Shown here piece by piece: positions 19,722 to 27,953 of a stretch of 64,000 nucleotides of DNA (the stretch's first letter is position 1; every line of letters starts with the position of its first letter). The notes beneath the pieces were generated by a model. That model had not been told where the DNA came from. It saw only the letters and a list, made by a program, of their open reading frames with translations, and did not search any database. The DNA is from Cetobacterium ceti (GTDB taxonomy: Bacteria > Fusobacteriota > Fusobacteriia > Fusobacteriales > Fusobacteriaceae): positions 30,543 through 94,542 of the forward strand of contig NZ_FUWX01000013.1 of the NCBI RefSeq assembly GCF_900167275.1, in the 5' to 3' direction. A program made the translations under genes and the position numbers.

Positions 19722-21005
19722 TCATTTTTTAATTTTCTTTAAAAAAAAGTTCCATGTTATAAAAGAAAAAATCTCAGAAAAAAATGGACTTAACCATATT
19801 CCTTTCAATCCAAAATAATAACTTGCAATATAAACACTTATTGGTAAAAAAATAATTGATCTTAAAAAACAAATTATATTAGAATTTTTAGGTAGATTAA
19901 TAGCTTGATAATATCCTGATTGTATAATATTAATACCTGTAATAAAAAAAGATATATTGAATAAACAAAGTCCTATATAAGTCTCATGAAGTATAAATTT
20001 ATTATGAGTAAATAAATCAATTATTTCATAGCCATAGAAGTATGAAATACAAAAATAAAAAATATTTATAGCAAAGGAACTAATAATAGTAAATTTATAA
20101 AAATATATTACTTTTTCAAATTTTTTTGCACTATAGTTAAAACTAAATAGGGGTTGAATTCCAAATGATAATCCTAATAAAAGCATATATATAATAGTTG
20201 TTAAATAATTTATTATTCCAAAAGATGCCATTTCATTTTCATTTCCAATTTTTAAAATTGCTAAATTCATACAAAAAACAATTATTGAAAAAGTTATCTC
20301 TGTAAAAAAAGATGGAAAACCTAATTTGATAAAACTAGAAATATTTTCTTTATGTAATTTACTCCTTCCAAAAGATAAATATCCTTTTTTTAAAATAAAA
20401 TGTAAAAGTATAATTACTACGGTACATATTTGTCCTAATCCTGTAGCTATTGCAGCTCCTTTTATTCCCCATTTAAAAATAAAAATAAAAACATAATCTA
20501 AAATAACATTTAAAATTGCTCCTGAAACAGTTCCTATCATTGCTAAGTTAGGATTTCCATCATTTCTTATAAAACTACTTAAAGAAATCCCTATTATATT
20601 AGGAATACAAAACATTGCATAATATTTTAAATAAGTATTTGCTTCATTAAATATCTTCTCATTAGCTCCTAAAAAAAGTACTATTTTATTTGAAAATATA
20701 ACACAAATTCCACTTAATAAAAAACTTAAAATAAATAAAAAGATTAAAATTTCTCTAAAAAGATTAATTCCTTTTTCTATCTTTCCTTTTCCAAAACTAT
20801 CTGATATAAGAGCTCCGCCCCCTACTGCAAACATAGATGCAATTCCAAAAAAGAAAATCGATAATGGAACTACTAAATTTACTGCTCCTAATGCTAAACT
20901 TCCAACTCCTCTTCCTACAAATATTCCATCTACAATAACATATAAAGATGAAATAAACATTGCAAATACCGACGGAATTGCATAATGAATAAACTCTCTA
21001 AACAT
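19722..21005 (-). CDS. MATE-family multidrug efflux transporter
   Basis: A 427-residue membrane protein with 12 helices in two homologous halves; the first has YVIVDGIFVGRGVGSLALGA and SDSFGKGK, the second FFTEITFSIIV. MATE proteins export cationic drugs using Na+ or H+. It is divergent from a MerR-family gene, and its promoter has the 19-bp spacer of MerR-activated promoters, so it is probably induced by the compounds that the regulator senses. Confidence 0.9.
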   Translation of the reverse strand: MFREFIHYAIPSVFAMFISSLYVIVDGIFVGRGVGSLALGAVNLVVPLSIFFFGIASMFAVGGGALISDSFGKGKIEKGINLFREILIFLFILSFLLSGICVIFSNKIVLFLGANEKIFNEANTYLKYYAMFCIPNIIGISLSSFIRNDGNPNLAMIGTVSGAILNVILDYVFIFIFKWGIKGAAIATGLGQICTVVIILLHFILKKGYLSFGRSKLHKENISSFIKLGFPSFFTEITFSIIVFCMNLAILKIGNENEMASFGIINYLTTIIYMLLLGLSFGIQPLFSFNYSAKKFEKVIYFYKFTIISSFAINIFYFCISYFYGYEIIDLFTHNKFILHETYIGLCLFNISFFITGINIIQSGYYQAINLPKNSNIICFLRSIIFLPISVYIASYYFGLKGIWLSPFFSEIFSFITWNFFLKKIKK

Positions 21006-21031
21006 ATATTTATCTCCTTTTTTTTAAAAGT

Positions 21032-21062
21032 AGTATATACTCTATAGTAAGAATAGAGTCAA
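21032..21062 (-). promoter_or_regulatory. MerR-type promoter/operator for the MATE gene
   Basis: On the minus strand TTGACT (21057-21062) and TATACT (21032-21037) are separated by 19 bp rather than 17. Within the spacer is a perfect inverted repeat, actctat (21039-21045) and atagagt (21053-21059). An over-long spacer with a central dyad is the known architecture of promoters that MerR proteins untwist to activate. Confidence 0.8.
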
Positions 21063-21079
21063 GGAATTGGAGGATAAAA

Positions 21080-21889
21080 ATGTTTTCAATAGGTGAAACT
21101 GCAAAATTAAATAATATTTCAATACAAACATTGCGTCATTATGATAAAGAAGGAATTTTAAAGCCGAATTATATAAATGAAGAAACAGGTTATCGATACT
21201 ATTCTATTGATCAATTTTTACAAATAGATTTTATAAAAAGATGTAAATTATTAGGATTTTCTTTAGATAAAATTAAATTATTACTTTTTGAAGGAAATAA
21301 TTTAGAAAATATTTTAGAATCTGTAAGTTTTCAAAAATTTATAATTGAAAGGGAAATTGAAAATTTAGAAAAAATAAAAAATAATTTAATAAATTTAGAA
21401 AAAACTTTAGAAAAGGGAATTGAAAATTTAAATAAAAATCCTAAAATAGAAAATTTAAATTTTTATATTCTAGGCAGTTCTACAGGAATAATGAAAAATG
21501 TAAGTGATATTGAAAATCATATTAGAAAAGCTTTAAAATTTCAAAACCAAAATTACGATTTAAGTCATACTTTTATAATTTTAAAAGTAAATAAAGATAA
21601 TTTTTTAAAAAATAAAAAAACAATTTATGATGAACTTATAATAGGTTCTAATTCAATAAAAAATAATAATATTTATTCTGAAAACGGAATATCACTTTAT
21701 ATAGAAAGTGCGGTTTATAAAAATAGTCATTATTTTGAAAATCTTATAAATTTTGAAAATAATAATAACTTAAATGGAGAAAATTATTTTTTAGAAATTT
21801 ATTATATTTCAAAATTAGATAATAAGAATAAAGAATACTCTTTAATAAATATTTTTTATCCTCTTATGAGGTATAATAAAAATAAGTAA
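21080..21889 (+). CDS. MerR-family transcriptional regulator
   Basis: A 269-residue protein with an N-terminal MerR HTH (MFSIGETAKLNNISIQTLRH, then YRYYSIDQFLQIDFIKRCK), a coiled coil (about residues 75-115) and an unassigned C-terminal effector domain of about 150 residues, as in BmrR-type drug sensors. No cysteine metal site is evident. It is divergent from the MATE pump with the MerR operator between them, so it likely activates the pump and controls itself. Confidence 0.88.
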   Translation: MFSIGETAKLNNISIQTLRHYDKEGILKPNYINEETGYRYYSIDQFLQIDFIKRCKLLGFSLDKIKLLLFEGNNLENILESVSFQKFIIEREIENLEKIKNNLINLEKTLEKGIENLNKNPKIENLNFYILGSSTGIMKNVSDIENHIRKALKFQNQNYDLSHTFIILKVNKDNFLKNKKTIYDELIIGSNSIKNNNIYSENGISLYIESAVYKNSHYFENLINFENNNNLNGENYFLEIYYISKLDNKNKEYSLINIFYPLMRYNKNK

Positions 21890-21973
21890 TAAAATTTTTA
21901 TTAAATAAAAAAGATTTATAAAAATTTTGAGAATATATTTCTCAGACTAAAAATAAATAGGGGTGATGATGTT

Positions 21974-22504
21974 ATGAAAAAATATTTAATTTTGGGGACG
22001 ATTTTACTATCTATTTCTTCTTTTGCAAATGAAGTACAAAATAAACAGGGTGAAAATACAAAAATTATAAAAGTTGAAGCCGCTGATACAAAAGTTCATA
22101 ATGAAAATTCAAATTTAAATGAAGAACTTTTTAACATGGAAAAAGATATCAAAATGATGAATATGGATATAGATATGAAAATGATGGATTTAAAAATGTA
22201 TATTGATATGGCATCTACTAATATGTTAGATACAAAAATGTACACTAATATGTTAAGCATGAAAATAATGAATATGAAAATGGATATTAATAACTTACAA
22301 AATCAGATTATTCATATGGAGAAAGAACTTGTAACTGCTGAAAAAAATACTATAGAAATAAAAGATAATGAACTTAAGAAAAAACTTAACAATCAAATTA
22401 TGAGTATGAAAATGTATATTAATATGATGAATATGAAAATGATGAATTTAGAAGAAAATATGAAAATATTAGATTTAAAAATTGATAATCTTCTAAGAAA
22501 ATAA
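21974..22504 (+). CDS. Methionine-rich exported helical protein
   Basis: A 176-residue protein with a clear signal peptide (MKKYLILGTILLSISSFA). The mature part is about 15 percent methionine, with repeated MKM, NMKM and MKMYIxM units from residue 55 to 165 and almost no other bulky residues. The pattern predicts long helices or a coiled coil in the periplasm. Signal peptide and size recall FadA-like small coiled-coil proteins, but the composition also suits a copper/silver-binding or oxidant-quenching protein. No cysteines. It has no operon partner. Function unknown. Confidence 0.75.
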   Translation: MKKYLILGTILLSISSFANEVQNKQGENTKIIKVEAADTKVHNENSNLNEELFNMEKDIKMMNMDIDMKMMDLKMYIDMASTNMLDTKMYTNMLSMKIMNMKMDINNLQNQIIHMEKELVTAEKNTIEIKDNELKKKLNNQIMSMKMYINMMNMKMMNLEENMKILDLKIDNLLRK

Positions 22505-22528
22505 TAGATAGATAGATAGATAGATAGA
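22505..22528 (+). repeat. Tetranucleotide microsatellite (TAGA)6
   Basis: Six perfect TAGA copies begin at the base after the stop codon of the Met-rich gene and run into the left arm of its terminator. Confidence 0.95.
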
Positions 22529-22555
22529 GGCTTTTTAGTCTCTATTTTTTTATTT
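22524..22555 (+). terminator. Intrinsic terminator of the Met-rich gene
   Basis: Short arms atagag / ctctat with a 10-base loop, followed by a T-run; the left arm overlaps the TAGA repeat. Confidence 0.65.
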
Positions 22556-22613
22556 TTTTACAATTTATGTAACATAGAAAATTATAAATATAACTAAACC
22601 TAATTTTAATATT

Positions 22614-22958
22614 TTAAACTTCTAACATATCTTCATATGTAGATATTAATTTTTTTTCATTACAAGCTATCTTATATATTTTAATATTTTTTGCATCTGC
22701 ACATTTAAATTTAAACTCTTTAGTTTTATTTGAATCTACAGATATTAGTTTAACTTCTTTATCATATTTTATAAGTATTAAAAAAGAAGTTGAGGAATTA
22801 TTCATCAATGTTGCTTGATAAATATTGTTATCAACTTTTTCAACTATATTAGTTTTAGAACTGATAACACTGGCTTTTACGACAACAGGAATACTTGTTT
22901 GAGTGAAAGCTAAAAGATGTAAAATAAGGAATAAATAAATAAATATTATTTTTTTCAT
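22614..22958 (-). CDS. Small exported hypothetical protein
   Basis: A 114-residue protein starting at the ATG at 22958, preceded by AAAGGAGC; an upstream in-frame start nine codons earlier lacks a binding site. Residues 1-20 are a signal peptide (FIYLFLILHLLAFTQT). The remainder has two cysteines (KFKCADAK and KIACNEK) that could form a periplasmic disulfide. No family recognised. It stands alone. Confidence 0.6.
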   Translation of the reverse strand: MKKIIFIYLFLILHLLAFTQTSIPVVVKASVISSKTNIVEKVDNNIYQATLMNNSSTSFLILIKYDKEVKLISVDSNKTKEFKFKCADAKNIKIYKIACNEKKLISTYEDMLEV

Positions 22959-23063
22959 AGATGTGCTCCTTTTGCCGCTAAGCAATATTTGATTGTAATG
23001 TTCATTAGTTTAAGTGATTTATAAAATGATTCTAATTATATAATATAAAAATATTTTTTGCAA

Positions 23064-23107
23064 ACAAAAAAAGCAGCCCCAGACTCCATAATTGAGCCTT
23101 TGGCTGC
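23064..23107 (-). terminator. Intrinsic terminator after the outer-membrane protein gene
   Basis: On the minus strand GGCTGC ... GCAGCC arms (plus-strand 23073-23078 and 23102-23107) are followed by a run of seven T. Confidence 0.65.
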
Positions 23108-23125
23108 TACTATTTATTCTATTTA

Positions 23126-24082
23126 TTAAAATTTAAAGTTTAATCCAACTTCTATAAATTCTTTATAACTTTTTTTACTTGAATTACTACTAGATTCCCA
23201 TTTACCAATTTCATATCCTAAATTAGTAAATACAGTTGTAGAATTATCTAAAGCATAATTCATCTTTAAATAAACTCTATTTGCATCAAATGGATTTTTT
23301 ATATTTTTTCCCATTTCATAATTTTTTGTAACAACATTTTTCTCTTCTTTTTTACCACTTGCAGTTAACCAAGTTCTCCATTCCACATTTGCTGAAAACT
23401 TTTCATATGTATAAGTTGGCGTAAAGAATCTTAATTGTTGAAAATTATAATTTCCTTGCTTATTTGAATTTACATTATAGCTTCCTTCAAAATAATATGA
23501 CATAGCCCAACCTTTATAGGATAATCTAGGTTGTACTTCTATATAGTTATAATCTGGATCCTGGTCTGATCTAGCTCCATATCCATAAATTACATAACCA
23601 GAAATATAATCAGTAGGAGCAAAACTATATTGTAAATCATATTCGTCATATGCAGTCCCTGCTTCATATGTGAATCCAATAGAATTATTTCCATATATAT
23701 TATTTCTAGTTACACTTACATAATTTTTAGTATTCTTTTTTATAAAAATTCCTTTTTTCCCATCATTATAAGAAGATTTTGTATTTGAATCAAAATATCT
23801 TCTAGTTTGTAAATAACCTGTCCAATTATCACCATAAGCAAAATTTGCATAAAATCTTAAATTATTTGAACCTATATTTCCATTAGCTTTTCCAGAACGA
23901 TTCTCATTCCAAATTCCAGTTGTAATACTTGTAACTCTAAATTTTGGCATTTCATTTACCACTGGAGCTACAATTAAAGTATTATCTTCAATAACTGTTA
24001 CTGGTGTAACTTCTTTTTCAGCAGCTTGAGCTGTTCCTGCTAAAATTACCATTGAACCTAATAAAAGTGCTATCTTTTTCAT
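23126..24082 (-). CDS. Outer-membrane beta-barrel protein (porin-like), under c-di-GMP riboswitch control
   Basis: A 318-residue protein with a signal peptide ending AGTAQAAEKE, an acidic/proline-rich stretch, and a C-terminal body of alternating amphipathic strands rich in Tyr, Asn and Trp that ends in VGLNFKF, with the terminal Phe of outer-membrane proteins. It resembles the fusobacterial porin-like family by overall plan; I cannot assign it to FomA itself. GGGAGG precedes the ATG. The transcript begins far upstream and carries a c-di-GMP-I riboswitch with a terminator, so expression should depend on that second messenger. Confidence 0.82.
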   Translation of the reverse strand: MKKIALLLGSMVILAGTAQAAEKEVTPVTVIEDNTLIVAPVVNEMPKFRVTSITTGIWNENRSGKANGNIGSNNLRFYANFAYGDNWTGYLQTRRYFDSNTKSSYNDGKKGIFIKKNTKNYVSVTRNNIYGNNSIGFTYEAGTAYDEYDLQYSFAPTDYISGYVIYGYGARSDQDPDYNYIEVQPRLSYKGWAMSYYFEGSYNVNSNKQGNYNFQQLRFFTPTYTYEKFSANVEWRTWLTASGKKEEKNVVTKNYEMGKNIKNPFDANRVYLKMNYALDNSTTVFTNLGYEIGKWESSSNSSKKSYKEFIEVGLNFKF

Positions 24083-24348
24083 AAAGTCAATCCTCCCAGA
24101 GTTGTATTAGTGAATTAAATATCATTCACTATTACTTATATATCTGGTTAAACTACTTAGATGCAACTTTTTTTTCATTTTTTATTTTTTTGATTTTATT
24201 TCCCGACCTGTCAATAAAATCTAGCTTTATATTTTTTCATCACTTAAACTTAACATTTCAATCTTAATCACTTTTATTAATAACTTACACATCTACTTTA
24301 CATTTATCATTTTATATTCAACTATTTACCATAAAATAAATTTTAGGT
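24083..24348 (-). other. Long 5' untranslated leader of the outer-membrane protein gene
   Basis: About 265 bp between the riboswitch terminator and the start codon. It contains no credible reading frame. A TTGACA at about 24200 on the minus strand has no well-spaced -10, so a second promoter cannot be asserted. Confidence 0.5.
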
Positions 24349-24384
24349 AAAAAAAAAGTTGCAAACAAAAATAATGTTTGCAAC
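24349..24384 (-). terminator. Expression-platform terminator of the c-di-GMP riboswitch
   Basis: Perfect 9-bp arms gttgcaaac (24358-24366) and gtttgcaac (24376-24384), followed on the minus strand by nine T. The 5' arm in the RNA overlaps the 3' strand of the aptamer's closing helix, so aptamer and terminator are mutually exclusive. Confidence 0.85.
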
Positions 24385-24447
24385 TGGCTGCCATTTTAAA
24401 GGCCCTTTAGTTTTGCGTCACATGGTTTCCCATGCTTTGCCAAATAT
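24374..24447 (-). ncRNA. Cyclic di-GMP-I (GEMM) riboswitch
   Basis: Read on the minus strand, the RNA has the GEMM-I hallmarks in order: TTTGGCAAAGC, a CATGG-GAAA-CCATG hairpin with the GNRA tetraloop, the near-invariant GACGCAAA, then AGGGCC and TGGCAGCCAG of the third stem with its tetraloop receptor. The ends can pair (ATATTTG with CAAACAT) to close the aptamer, and the 3' strand of this helix is shared with a terminator. Ligand binding should therefore prevent termination (an ON switch). Gene controlled: the outer-membrane protein at 23126-24082. Confidence 0.88.
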
Positions 24448-24485
24448 ATTCACTTTAATTATTTATTCCTCATTAAACTAAATTT

Positions 24486-24514
24486 AGTATATAACTTTTC
24501 TGAACATATGTCAA
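24486..24514 (-). promoter_or_regulatory. Consensus sigma-70 promoter of the riboswitch transcript
   Basis: On the minus strand TTGACA (24509-24514) and TATACT (24486-24491) are separated by exactly 17 bp, about 40 bp upstream of the aptamer. The -35 overlaps the 3' end of the upstream hydrolase gene. Confidence 0.8.
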
Positions 24515-25350
24515 CCTAAAAAATTACAAATTTTATCATAAACTTCTTTTTTCTTAAGTCCATTTAAAATTTCATGACCTTCATCAGAATAGAGTTTCAA
24601 TACTACTCTTGTAAAATTTAAATTTTCATAAAAATTACATAAATTTTTAACTCCTTTTCCATATAATCCTATTGGATCTTTTTCACCTGAAATAATAAGT
24701 AATGGAATATTTTTCCTTACTTGAGAAAAAGATTCTTTTTTATATAAATTAGATAAAAAATCTAAAAAATTATAATAAAATGTTGGAACATATGGAAATC
24801 CACATAAAGAACTGTCTAAATATTCTTTTAAAGCTATTTTATCAGTTATTAACCAAGAATAATCTTTTTTAAATTTAAAAAATAATATTTTATTAAATAT
24901 TATTTTGGGCTTTTTAATAAAAATACTTAATAATTTAAAAAAATATTTTCCTAAACTTACAACCAGTTTCCTTTCACCACAACTGCCTATAAAAATATAC
25001 TTATTTACTATATAGCTCATATGTTTCATATGTTCTTGCCCTATAAAAGATCCCATGCTATGACCTAAAATATAAATTGGTATACTGGGATATTTTTCTC
25101 TTAAATCTTCTGTAATTGCCATTTGATTTTTAACTAACACCTCAAAAGAATCTTCAAAATAACCTAAAGTATTATTTTTATAGGCATTTTCTCCATGATT
25201 CAAATGATCTGATAAAACAACTCCATAACCTTTTGAATTTAAATACTCACTGAAATCTAAATACCTCATAGAATATTCAGACATTCCATGAATAATTTGT
25301 ATAATGCCTTTTAAAGGTAATTTTTCATCATAAATTATCTTATAATCCAT
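24511..25350 (-). CDS. Alpha/beta hydrolase, monoacylglycerol-lipase / lysophospholipase type
   Basis: A 279-residue protein with the serine-hydrolase pattern of lysophospholipases: QIIHGMSEYSMRY near residue 18, SDHLNHGEN near residue 47, the elbow GHSMGS near residue 93, GEKDPIG near residue 220 and SDEGHEIL with the catalytic His near residue 258. No signal peptide. It starts 8 bp after the yaaA stop, so the two are likely co-transcribed. Confidence 0.88.
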   Translation of the reverse strand: MDYKIIYDEKLPLKGIIQIIHGMSEYSMRYLDFSEYLNSKGYGVVLSDHLNHGENAYKNNTLGYFEDSFEVLVKNQMAITEDLREKYPSIPIYILGHSMGSFIGQEHMKHMSYIVNKYIFIGSCGERKLVVSLGKYFFKLLSIFIKKPKIIFNKILFFKFKKDYSWLITDKIALKEYLDSSLCGFPYVPTFYYNFLDFLSNLYKKESFSQVRKNIPLLIISGEKDPIGLYGKGVKNLCNFYENLNFTRVVLKLYSDEGHEILNGLKKKEVYDKICNFLG

Positions 25351-25358
25351 TCTCTCTC

Positions 25359-26090
25359 CTAAATATTTTTAGTAAAAAAATATTTATCATCTTCACATAA
25401 TTTTATATTTAATTTATAACCTTCCTGTGAAAATAATTTTATTTTTTCAATATTCAAATCGTCTATATTATTTTTTATTAAAAAATCTAAAAATTTTCCT
25501 CTCATTTTTTTTGCTTCATTACTTATATTTTTAATATTCTCTCCTTGAATTTGCCTAAATTCTATATCTATAAATTTATATTCTTTTCTATTTAATAATT
25601 TTGAAAATTCTCCTGATGCTAAATTAATTATAATTTCATCTTTATAAAATTCTTTCTCAATAGAATTTTTCCAATAACTATATAAAGACTCTTCAAATAT
25701 TTTCACTGTCATATCTAATCTATAAGGTTTAATCAAAGTACTGGGAGTTACAACTCCATATAAAGCTGAAAAAATACGACAATATTTTTCTAAATATTTA
25801 AATTCTTTTTCTCTATATTTTTCTAGTTCTAAGTTACTAAAACTAACTCCATCATATAATCCTATACTAATAGTGCTTTCTAACATTGAATAATTTAAAA
25901 TATTTTCATAAGTATTATTTAAAAGAACTCCTTTTATTTTCATTAAGTTTCCAATTTCTTCTTTAGAAAAAGTTTGTAATTTTTTTATTATTTTTTCTGT
26001 TTTTTCTGGAAATAAAATCTTTTTTTCATCTAATTGTAGATTAATCTTTTTTTTATTCATTCCTTTGCTAGGAGAAAATATTATCTTCAT
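25359..26090 (-). CDS. yaaA: YaaA-family protein (UPF0246, peroxide-stress)
   Basis: A 243-residue protein beginning MKIIFSPSKGM, the family signature, and containing GLYDGVSF near residue 85 and LYGVVTPSTLIKPYRLDM near residue 120. In E. coli YaaA lowers free iron and limits DNA damage under peroxide. The start at 26090 is chosen because the family begins there; the upstream ATG directly abuts the AAAGG site. It precedes the lipase-like gene. Confidence 0.9.
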   Translation of the reverse strand: MKIIFSPSKGMNKKKINLQLDEKKILFPEKTEKIIKKLQTFSKEEIGNLMKIKGVLLNNTYENILNYSMLESTISIGLYDGVSFSNLELEKYREKEFKYLEKYCRIFSALYGVVTPSTLIKPYRLDMTVKIFEESLYSYWKNSIEKEFYKDEIIINLASGEFSKLLNRKEYKFIDIEFRQIQGENIKNISNEAKKMRGKFLDFLIKNNIDDLNIEKIKLFSQEGYKLNIKLCEDDKYFFTKNI

Positions 26091-26144
26091 AAATTTACAC
26101 ATCCTTTCTTTGGTAAATTATAACTACTTTTTATATAATTTGCC

Positions 26145-26194
26145 ATTAAAAAAACTGTACTTGGAACTTATACTAAAGTTCTAAATACAGTTTT
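26145..26194 (-). terminator. Intrinsic terminator after the NhaC-type antiporter
   Basis: Outer arms aaaactgta (26151-26159) and tacagtttt (26186-26194) with a further inner gaactt/aagtt pairing. On the minus strand a run of seven T follows. Confidence 0.8.
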
Positions 26195-26201
26195 ATCTAT
26201 C

Positions 26202-27539
26202 TTAAACCATTTCTTCCATAGGGCTATGATGTTTTAAAAAATATCTATAATAAGGAATATATATTGATATTATTGTAAAGAGTAATAATAATTGCTGATA
26301 CCAAAGATACGGTAAAACTTCAAAAGGAGAAGCTAATCCCTTTGTAAATCCTATTAAAATAAGCATTTGAGCTCCATAAGGAATTACTCCTTGAGCAATA
26401 CAAGAACATATTCCTAAAAGTCCCGCAACTCTTCTTTTATCAATTCCATGCTGCTGAGAAATTTTTTTAGCTAAAGGCCCATTTATAATTATAGCTACTG
26501 TATTATTTGCAACAGCAAAATCTGTTAAAGCAACTAATATTCCTATTCCTACTTGAGCACTTTTTTTTCCTACTATAAATTTATCTACTTTTTCTAATAT
26601 CCATTGAATCCCTCCTGCTTTGGTGACTAAAGCTGCTAGACCTCCTGTTAAAAGAGAAAGTAAAAAAATTTCATTCATATTATTAAAGCCAACATAAATT
26701 TCTCTAGCAAGACCTATGAAAGAAAAAGTTCCATAATATATTCCAATAGCACCAGAAAGAAATATTCCTCCTGTTAATACTACAAAAACATTAACACCCA
26801 TTAAAGATACAACTAAAACAAAAATATATGGAATAATTTTCAATAAATTATAATTATATTCTTGAGGAGGTATTATTGTCTCTGGCCTTCCAAATATGAA
26901 AAATAATATAAATGTTATTACTGCTGCCGGTATAGCAATTCCAACATTAGCTAAAAACTTATCTTTCATTCTGCAACCTTGAGTTCTTGTAGCTGAAATT
27001 GTAGTATCTGATATTAAAGATAAATCATCTCCAAACATTGCCCCACCCATTACTGCTGCTAAAAGTATAGGCAACGAAAGTTGTGTCTTCTCTGCTAATT
27101 CAATGGCAATAGGAGCTATCGCTACTACAGAACCCACTGAAGTTCCTGTTGCAGTTGATATAAAGCTTGTGATCACAAAAATTCCTGCAGTTATATATTC
27201 AATCGGTATATACGAAAGTCCTAAATTAGCCGTTGCATCAACTCCACCAATTTTTTTTGTAACCGCTGCAAAAGCTCCTGCTAAAAGATATATAATACAC
27301 ATTATTATAATATCTGAATTCCCACAACCTTTAACAAGAGTTTCAAACTTTTCATTAACACTTTCCTTAAAAAGAAAAAAAGCTGAAATAATTCCACATA
27401 CAATTGCAATTGGTGAGGGCAGCTGATAAAACGCCATCGATGTTCCCTTCAATTGAAAATATAAACCTGTCCCCAAATACACTACAATAAAAATGACAAA
27501 TGGTATTAATCCCTTAAAATTAGCTTTAGCTTTTTCCAT
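26202..27539 (-). CDS. NhaC-family Na+/H+ antiporter (or amino-acid antiporter)
   Basis: A 445-residue membrane protein with about 12 helices. The conserved region TATGTSVGSVVAIAPI near residue 140 and GAMFGDDLSLISDTTISATR near residue 180 are diagnostic of NhaC. Members exchange Na+ for H+, malate/lactate or amino acids; the neighbouring alanine dehydrogenase makes an amino-acid role possible. The ATG at 27539 is chosen since TTGGAGG lies upstream, rather than a start 17 codons earlier. A leader of about 140 bp separates it from the Sm-like gene. Confidence 0.87.
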   Translation of the reverse strand: MEKAKANFKGLIPFVIFIVVYLGTGLYFQLKGTSMAFYQLPSPIAIVCGIISAFFLFKESVNEKFETLVKGCGNSDIIIMCIIYLLAGAFAAVTKKIGGVDATANLGLSYIPIEYITAGIFVITSFISTATGTSVGSVVAIAPIAIELAEKTQLSLPILLAAVMGGAMFGDDLSLISDTTISATRTQGCRMKDKFLANVGIAIPAAVITFILFFIFGRPETIIPPQEYNYNLLKIIPYIFVLVVSLMGVNVFVVLTGGIFLSGAIGIYYGTFSFIGLAREIYVGFNNMNEIFLLSLLTGGLAALVTKAGGIQWILEKVDKFIVGKKSAQVGIGILVALTDFAVANNTVAIIINGPLAKKISQQHGIDKRRVAGLLGICSCIAQGVIPYGAQMLILIGFTKGLASPFEVLPYLWYQQLLLLFTIISIYIPYYRYFLKHHSPMEEMV

Positions 27540-27683
27540 ATAACCTCCAAAGTAATCAGTGAAGCAAGTTAAAGTAGTCCACCATCTCAAATGTTACATG
27601 TTGAAATGTTTTGTACTACATTTATACCCGAAGCTCTTTTTAAGGGCAAATTTTTAAAAATAAACTGTTAGTATACACTTTTT

Positions 27684-27893
27684 TTATTTTAGTTTTGGTA
27701 TATTCTTTACAATTCTTATAACATTATTATAATTAATTTGAGATGTTTCTTTATTTGTATCTATGAATATTATAGAATAACTATTAACTTGAGGAATAAA
27801 TACAATTTCTTTTATCACTCCATAAAGTCTTGATCCATCCACAAAATAAATACAAACATCTGAATTTCTATATTCAGCTAAGTAATTTTCCAT
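27684..27893 (-). CDS. Small Sm/Hfq-like fold protein (hypothetical)
   Basis: A 69-residue protein starting at 27893 after AAGGAG. The core DVCIYFVDGSRLYGVIKEI, a hydrophobic strand, and INYNNVIRIV resemble the Sm1 and Sm2 strands of LSm proteins, where a strand-turn-strand with a G precedes a bent sheet. The resemblance is by eye; it lacks the Hfq KH motif. It could be an RNA-binding or DUF-type regulator. It lies between alanine dehydrogenase and the NhaC antiporter on the same strand. Confidence 0.55.
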   Translation of the reverse strand: MENYLAEYRNSDVCIYFVDGSRLYGVIKEIVFIPQVNSYSIIFIDTNKETSQINYNNVIRIVKNIPKLK

Positions 27894-27953
27894 ATGTATC
27901 ATCTCCTTAATTGTTATTTGTTTTACTCTACAATTATTTTAAAAATATTCCTT

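Noticed and set aside
22505..22528. TAGA repeat as a phase-variation switch of the Met-rich gene
   Set aside because: The repeat lies after the stop codon, so slippage cannot change the reading frame; at most it affects termination.
27540..27683. Lysine or other known riboswitch upstream of the NhaC antiporter
   Set aside because: No conserved core of the lysine, SAM, THF, glycine or guanidine aptamers could be found in the leader.
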